Assembly (NCBI GenBank): GCA_007122215.1
Contig: SKUG01000110.1
Span: 1 to 5,363, forward strand
From: Thermoleophilia bacterium
Lineage (GTDB): Bacteria; Actinomycetota; Thermoleophilia; Gaiellales; SKUG01
DNA: 5,363 nt
Direction of reading: 5' to 3'
Below are positions 1 through 5,363 of this stretch, one piece after another. Position numbers and translations under genes: made by a program. Each line of letters starts with the position of its first letter. The stretch's first letter is position 1. Below the pieces are notes generated by a model. That model worked only from the letters and a program-made list of their open reading frames with translations, had not been told where the DNA came from and did not search any database.

Positions 1-1634
<1,634 letters not shown>

Positions 1635-1638
<4 letters not shown>

Positions 1639-3293
1639 GGATCAAGACGTTCCAGGGCCGCACGATGGAGGAGGTCCTCCCGCAGATCCGGGACGAGCTC
1701 GGCGACGATGCCGTCGTGCTGACCCAGCGCCAGGTCATCAACGGCGGCATCGGCGGCTTCTTCGGCACGCGTATGCTCGAGGTCGTGGCCTCGGACACCA
1801 TGCCCAGCGACGAGGAACTCGTCGAGCTCGAGCGCCGCTACGTCGGCTCGGGTGACGACGCGGGCGATGGGTCGGCTGCCCCTGTCGACGACACCTCGTG
1901 GCAGGCTGGGTCGGACAGCTCCCCGTCGCGCTCCCGCGCCCGGCTCGACCTCACCGACGGCGGTGACGTCGCCCTGCCCGACCCGGTGGCGGCAGCACTT
2001 GCAGGTGACCCTGCCAACGCCAACCGCGCGGCAGCCACCAACGCCGCGGTGCAGGCCATGGCGACTCCTGCTGGAGGGGAGCCCGCACCTGATCCGTCGA
2101 TGGGACTCGCCCCGCTGGAGATCCCCGATCGCTCGGCGACCGTCGCGGTGGCAACCCCGGCGACCTCGGAGCGATCGGCAACGGCCGTGCGGGATGCAGC
2201 GATCGGCAGCGATCCGGTTCGCGAGCGGGCATCCGAGGCCCTGGCCGCCGCCACCCGCGAGCTCAACCGCCAGGGCGCCGAGACGGGCCGGCCGCTGGTG
2301 GCCACGACGATGGACGCTGCCGACACGGGCACCGAGGCCATCGCCGAGCCGGCCGATGCGCCGGGCCAGCCTGTCCCACACACCGCAGATCCTGCTCCGG
2401 CAGGGCCGGATCACGCCCCCGCAATGGCGCGCGTCGAGCCAGCCCCGCCACACCTCCCCGCCCCGGCCTCGCGGTCCGGGCGGCTGGCGACGCGGCTGCG
2501 CGAGCGCCTGCAGGAGGTCGAGGCAGAGGTTGCCGCGGCAGGGGTCGATCCCGCCATCGCGCAGGCGATCACCTGGCACCTCCTGACCCACCGGATGGCC
2601 TTCAGCCCGGGTGGGGACGTGCGCAGCCAGGCCCGGATGGCGCTGATGGACTTCCTCCCGGCAGCCGGCGGCTGGCCGGCCGGGACACGCCAGCACCGGA
2701 TGGCGATCTGTGGCCCGTCCGGGGTGGGCAAGTCCACGCTGGTGGCCAAGCTCGCCGAGACCTACGAGCGCCAGGCGGGGCTGCACGTCGGGGTCGTCGT
2801 GGTCGATCCACGTGCCGGCAGCACGGGCTCACTGTCGCTGCCACGCCCCCTGGCCGAGCGCCCGCACATCGACGTGCGCACGGTCGCATCGACCGAGCAG
2901 CTGCAGTACGTGCTCGAGCGCTGGACCGACGCCGACCTGGTCATCCTCGACACCCCGGGCAGCACCTACGGTGACGATGCGGACCTGCAGCTCGTGCAGG
3001 CCTGCTGCGCGGTCGCGGCCGTGCGTGACGTGCATGCAGTCGTGCCGCTGGCCACCACCGAGCGCGAGGCCGCGGCGATCATCGACCGCTACGCAGGCCT
3101 GGGCGTGACGGCCATGGACGTGACCAAGGTCGACGAGAGCCGGTACCCCGGACAGCTCGTGAACTTTGGTTTTCGGCTCCGGCTGCCGATACGTTTCCTG
3201 TCGGACGGCCCAACCGTCCCACGGGGCATCACCGCCGCATCGGCGCTGTCGATGGCGGAGATGGTCCTGCCCTACACGAGCGAGCGAGGCTGA
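1635..3293 (+). CDS. flhF: Flagellar placement GTPase FlhF, with divergent G motifs
   Basis: FlhF is an SRP-family GTPase that sets the site, and often the number, of flagella at the membrane. The 552-residue product starts with the typical FlhF N-terminus (MRIKTFQGRTMEEVLPQIRD, then a Gly-rich GGIGGFFG turn at 37-44). Residues about 75-278 are an Ala/Pro/Asp-rich linker, probably disordered. A helical N domain (about 280-345) precedes the G domain: P-loop GPSGVGKST (360-368), DPRAGST (391-397), DTPGS (439-443), TKVDE (497-501) and SDGPTVPRGI (523-532). Known FlhF proteins have DTYR, DTAGR and GQxVPxDI in the second, third and last of these places, so nucleotide binding looks kept while the switch regions are altered. 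At 552 residues it is longer than many homologues (B. subtilis FlhF is under 400), mostly through the linker. The ATG start is supported by an ATGA overlap with flhA and an upstream GGGATGG. No flhG follows. Confidence 0.92.
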
Positions 3294-3294
3294 C

Positions 3295-3966
3295 GTGCCA
3301 GTACCAGCAACACCACTCCCGCGCCTCAACCAGCGTCTCGAGGTCGCCCTCGACACGCGCGGCAGCGCGCAGTACTTCAGCAAGCTCATGGAGGAGACCT
3401 CCGAGTCGCTGCGCATCTCCCAGCCCGAGATGCAGGGAATGCTGCTCGACCTGCGCGAGGGCGAGCCGATCCGCGTCTGGTACACCCAGTCGGGCGGCTA
3501 CTGGTGCCTGCAGTCGACGGTGCTCGGCATCCACGAGCAGGCCGGTGAGACGATCGTGGAGGTCGCCCGGACAGGAAAGGTCCGCCGCGCCCAGCGCCGC
3601 AACCACGTCCGCGTCGACGTCTCGCTGCTGCTGCATGCCGAGCGCCCCGGCGAGGATGGCGAGGCTGCCGAGCGCATCTCGGCGGTGACCCGGAACATCT
3701 CCGGTGGCGGGGTGTCCTTCCGCTCGAAGGAGCCGTTCGAGGAAGGGGAGGTCATCAGCCTGGGCTTCTACCTGCCCCAGCACGGGGGGGACATCTCGAG
3801 CAAGGCGAAGGTCGTCCATACCCGGCCTGATCCCGACCGGCCCGACCACTACGTCGTGGCCTGCATGTTCCAGCGCATGGCGATCTCGGATCGCGAGCGC
3901 ATCATCCGCTTCCTGTTCTTCCGCCAGCGTGAGCTGGCCGGACGCCGAAAGGTGCTCACGCGATGA
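3295..3966 (+). CDS. YcgR-like PilZ-domain c-di-GMP receptor
   Basis: Proteins of this type bind cyclic di-GMP and, in E. coli (YcgR) and B. subtilis (DgrA/YpfA), slow the flagellar motor. With the GTG start at 3295 the product has 223 residues. Residues about 10-95 resemble the YcgR N-terminal domain (LNQRLEV opening, ISQPEMQGMLLDLREGEPIRV at 41-61, then alternating beta strands). The PilZ domain covers about 98-215, with the ligand motifs RxxxR (R102-NHV-R106) and NxSxxG (N134, S136, G139) intact, so c-di-GMP binding is expected. The frame is open upstream to an ATG at 3166, but that start would run 125 bases into flhF; GTG 3295, one base after the flhF stop and behind GAGCGAGG, fits better. 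Position inside the flagellar operon supports a motility role. A run of seven Gs (3784-3790) lies in the coding sequence. No symbol is assigned because orthology to ycgR or dgrA cannot be settled here. Confidence 0.92.
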   Translation: MPVPATPLPRLNQRLEVALDTRGSAQYFSKLMEETSESLRISQPEMQGMLLDLREGEPIRVWYTQSGGYWCLQSTVLGIHEQAGETIVEVARTGKVRRAQRRNHVRVDVSLLLHAERPGEDGEAAERISAVTRNISGGGVSFRSKEPFEEGEVISLGFYLPQHGGDISSKAKVVHTRPDPDRPDHYVVACMFQRMAISDRERIIRFLFFRQRELAGRRKVLTR

Positions 3967-4343
3967 ACATGCCGTCGTTCCAGCCATGGTACGCCAGGGT
4001 CCGCATGGTGCGGCTCTGGCTGGCCATCATCACCTTCATCGTCGTCGCGGCGATCGCTCGCGGGCAGGGCTTCCAGTGGGACGAGAGCCTGATGAGCGCC
4101 GTTGCCGGTGCCGTGGTCGCATTCTTCATCGGCTGGGCGGCGAGCCTCTGGATCTTCGCGGAGCTCTACCAGGTCCAGGTCCGCCGGGCCGAGGACGAGC
4201 TGCGCGAGCGCGAGGAGCGCCGGCGCGAGCAGCTGCGCGAGCTCACCGAGTCGCGCAGCAACGCGATCGCAGCCGGCGACTACATCCCGGGCATCGACGA
4301 TCAGCCCATCCCCGGTGACGAGGACGTCGGCAGGGCTGCCTGA
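3963..4343 (+). CDS. Small membrane protein with two helices and a charged C-terminal tail, unrecognised
   Basis: I do not recognise a family. The 126-residue product has a short basic N-terminus (R12, R14, R17), a hydrophobic helix at about 16-32, a short polar loop with acidic residues (QGFQWDE, 35-41), a second helix at about 44-67, then a highly charged Arg/Glu stretch (about 70-100) that looks like a coiled coil, and an acidic Pro/Gly/Asp-rich end. The positive-inside rule predicts both termini in the cytoplasm, with the helical tail projecting inward. The ATG at 3963 overlaps the PilZ stop as ATGA, with GAAAGG about 10 bases upstream; ATG 3969 is a possible alternative. Tight coupling between a c-di-GMP receptor gene and another small gene suggests a motility-linked membrane adaptor, but that is inferred from position only. 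Coding is supported by GC-rich third positions and the coherent helix-loop-helix-coil pattern. Confidence 0.8.
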   Translation: MNMPSFQPWYARVRMVRLWLAIITFIVVAAIARGQGFQWDESLMSAVAGAVVAFFIGWAASLWIFAELYQVQVRRAEDELREREERRREQLRELTESRSNAIAAGDYIPGIDDQPIPGDEDVGRAA

Positions 4344-4669
4344 TGGTTGAGTTCGTGCCGCTCGACACCAGCATGCGCGTCGCCGCTGCGGGTGCGGCGG
4401 CCGCACCGCGCCTGGCGGTGCGCAACCGCTTCCATGCGCGACTGGACGAGGTCCAGCGGCCTCGGGATCGACGCCCGCGGCAGGATGCCGACAGCTGGGA
4501 GCACGCCTCGGGGGAGGAGCCATCGGCGTCGCACACCCACCTTCCCACGTCAGCCTCGCCGCACATGGGTGAGGTTCTCGTCCCGCTGGGGTATAGGCCG
4601 GATGGAACACCTGCCGACGCAGGAGGCGATACCGATCCGGCACAGGGCCACATCGATTTCGTTGCCTGA
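4343..4669 (+). CDS. Small hypothetical protein at the end of the flagellar operon
   Basis: I do not recognise a family. The product has 108 residues. Residues 1-40 (start MVEFVPLDTSMRVAAAGAAA, then a basic amphipathic stretch with LAVRNRFHARLDEVQ at 24-38) could form a helix. Residues about 39-75 are polar and rich in Arg, Asp, Ser and His and are probably disordered. The end (LVPLGYRPDGTP at 79-90, GHIDFVA at 102-108) looks like a short terminal motif. The ATG at 4343 shares one base with the previous stop (TGATG), with CAGGG 7 bases upstream, favouring this start and translational coupling. Third-position GC is very high in the first 45 codons and less consistent afterwards, so the second half is the less certain part. 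No signal peptide or membrane helix is seen. A flagellar accessory role is inferred only from the operon position. Confidence 0.6.
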   Translation: MVEFVPLDTSMRVAAAGAAAAPRLAVRNRFHARLDEVQRPRDRRPRQDADSWEHASGEEPSASHTHLPTSASPHMGEVLVPLGYRPDGTPADAGGDTDPAQGHIDFVA

Positions 4670-4678
4670 GTCTTCAGG
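4665..4678. repeat. Short inverted repeat over the operon's last stop codon
   Basis: CCTGA (4665-4669) and TCAGG (4674-4678) are perfect complements around a GTCT loop, giving a 5-bp stem that includes the TGA stop of the preceding gene. No T run follows and the stem is short, so it is at best a weak intrinsic terminator. It could equally be chance, or part of the upstream region of the sigma gene promoter. Confidence 0.3.
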
Positions 4679-4708
4679 AGTTGGCAGGTTCGCCGATACC
4701 GTGAGCAC
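4673..4708 (+). promoter_or_regulatory. Candidate leaderless promoter for the sigma factor gene
   Basis: TACCGT (4697-4702) matches the actinobacterial -10 form TANNNT and ends exactly 6 bases before the ATG at 4709. That is the spacing seen at leaderless genes in Actinomycetota, where transcription starts at the start codon itself. A weak -35 match, TTCAGG (4673-4678), lies 18 bases upstream of it. No convincing Shine-Dalgarno sequence lies at usable distance: AGGAG at 4676-4680 is 28 bases from the ATG. This is an inference from short motifs; the gene could also be transcribed from within or ahead of the upstream operon. Confidence 0.4.
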
Positions 4709-5363
4709 ATGAGCATGGACGACACCATTGACATCCGCCCCACCGTCGCCGCCGACGAGGCCGTGACCACACCCAGCGCAGCCGTTGCCGTGCGCGGCGA
4801 CGCCATGCCACGCTCCGGTCTCGACCTGCTGCACACCTACGTGGGCCAGATCGATGACGGGCCGCTGCTGACCCGCGAGGAGGAGCAGTTCCTCGCACGG
4901 CGCAAGGATGCGGGATCCGTCGAGGCACGCGACCGACTGATCGAGTGCAACCTGCGGCTGGTGATCTCGATCGCCCGTCGCTACCAGAACAACGGCGTGC
5001 CGCTGCTCGACCTGATCCAGGAGGGCAACCTCGGCCTGATTCGCGCGGTGGAGAAGTTCGATGCCGAGCGCGGATTCAAGTTCTCGACCTACGCGACGTG
5101 GTGGATCCGCCAGGCCGTGACCCGTGCGATCGCCGGCCAGGCACGGACCATCCGGCTGCCGCTGCACGTGGTCGACCAGACCCGCAAGCTGCAGGCCGTG
5201 CGCCGCGCATGGGTGCAGGAACATGGCATCGACCCGAGCAACGAGCAGCTGGCCGCAAAGCTGCAGTGGGACCTCGAGCAGGTCGTGTCGCTGCTGGCCG
5301 TGCTCGAGGACACCATGTCCCTCGACGTGCCCGTCGGCGATGGCGAGCAGGACCTCGCGGACC
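4709..5363 (+). CDS. RpoD/SigA-like sigma-70 factor (3' end missing)
   Basis: This is a sigma-70 family subunit of RNA polymerase, directing promoter recognition. The frame runs from ATG 4709 off the window end, giving 218 visible residues. A variable 35-residue N-terminus lacks an extended region 1.1. Region 1.2 (about 38-70, with [13 protein letters not shown] at 53-65) is followed by region 2.1-2.2 (about 74-113, [13 protein letters not shown] and [13 protein letters not shown]), the region 2.3 melting motif ([16 protein letters not shown] at 122-137), region 2.4 (to about 151, ending TIRLPLH) and region 3 (about 152-210). Regions 3.2 and 4 lie beyond the window. The motifs are those of primary (group 1) or closely related group 2 factors, not of FliA/SigD. 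The short N-terminus makes group 2, or a compact actinobacterial primary sigma, plausible. ATG 4715 is an alternative start. The gene is 39 bases after the flagellar operon and may be separately transcribed. Confidence 0.93.
   Translation, partial: MSMDDTIDIRPTVAADEAVTTPSAAVAVRGDAMPRSGLDLLHTYVGQIDDGPLLTREEEQFLARRKDAGSVEARDRLIECNLRLVISIARRYQNNGVPLLDLIQEGNLGLIRAVEKFDAERGFKFSTYATWWIRQAVTRAIAGQARTIRLPLHVVDQTRKLQAVRRAWVQEHGIDPSNEQLAAKLQWDLEQVVSLLAVLEDTMSLDVPVGDGEQDLAD

Noticed and set aside
3166..3294. Extended N-terminus of the PilZ protein from ATG 3166
   Set aside because: It would overlap the conserved end of FlhF by over 120 bases and add a Cys/Arg/Ser-rich segment unlike YcgR proteins; GTG 3295 gives the normal domain start.
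3229..3987. A 252-codon minus-strand frame opposite the PilZ gene
   Set aside because: It is a mirror of the PilZ coding bias with no motif of its own; the PilZ frame has intact ligand motifs and operon coupling.
4592..4597. TATAGG as a -10 element for the sigma gene
   Set aside because: It lies inside the preceding coding sequence, no acceptable -35 is found at 16-18 bases upstream, and it would give a leader of over 100 bases; it remains possible but weaker than the leaderless candidate.
3849..4643. A 264-codon minus-strand frame opposite the two small genes
   Set aside because: Considered as an alternative to the small genes, but it overlaps the PilZ end, has no recognisable domain, and the plus-strand frames have overlapping stop-start junctions and ribosome binding sites.
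4550..5224. A 224-codon minus-strand frame opposite the sigma factor
   Set aside because: The sigma-70 motifs on the plus strand are unmistakable; the minus-strand product shows no domain.
4709..5363. Calling the sigma factor FliA/SigD because of the flagellar context
   Set aside because: It has an RpoD-type region 1.2 and the [14 protein letters not shown] region 2.3 motif, which FliA proteins do not show.

Overview
The window is a GC-rich stretch (about two-thirds G+C or more by eye, with G or C in most third codon positions) carrying the downstream end of a flagellar export and placement gene cluster, followed by a primary-type sigma factor gene. All six genes are on the + strand. The high GC, the leaderless-looking sigma promoter and the sigma sequence suggest a flagellated Actinomycetota, perhaps of the Thermoleophilia/Solirubrobacterales type. 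That placement is inference; the sequence alone does not settle the genus or class.

Layout: (1) 1-1638, flhA, lacking its N-terminus; (2) 1635-3293, flhF, an SRP-type GTPase with a long Ala/Pro-rich linker and divergent G motifs; (3) 3295-3966, a YcgR-like PilZ c-di-GMP receptor; (4) 3963-4343, an unrecognised two-helix membrane protein with a charged, coiled-coil-like tail; (5) 4343-4669, an unrecognised 108-residue protein, probably largely disordered; (6) a 39-base gap with a small inverted repeat and a candidate leaderless promoter; (7) 4709 to the window end, an RpoD-like sigma-70 factor cut off in region 3. No gap exceeds 40 bases.

Genes 1-5 are packed with overlaps of 4, 4 and 1 bases and one 1-base gap, the pattern of a single translationally coupled operon. 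FlhA is the gate of the flagellar type III export apparatus, FlhF directs where (and how many) flagella are built, and the PilZ protein probably lets c-di-GMP act on the motor. The two small genes are probably flagellar accessories by association only. No flhG (the MinD-like partner of FlhF) lies after flhF; the PilZ gene occupies that place.

I see no mobile element, CRISPR array, tRNA or rRNA. The main points of interest are the degenerate GTPase motifs of FlhF, the two unrecognised coupled genes, a seven-G tract inside the PilZ gene, and the candidate leaderless sigma promoter.
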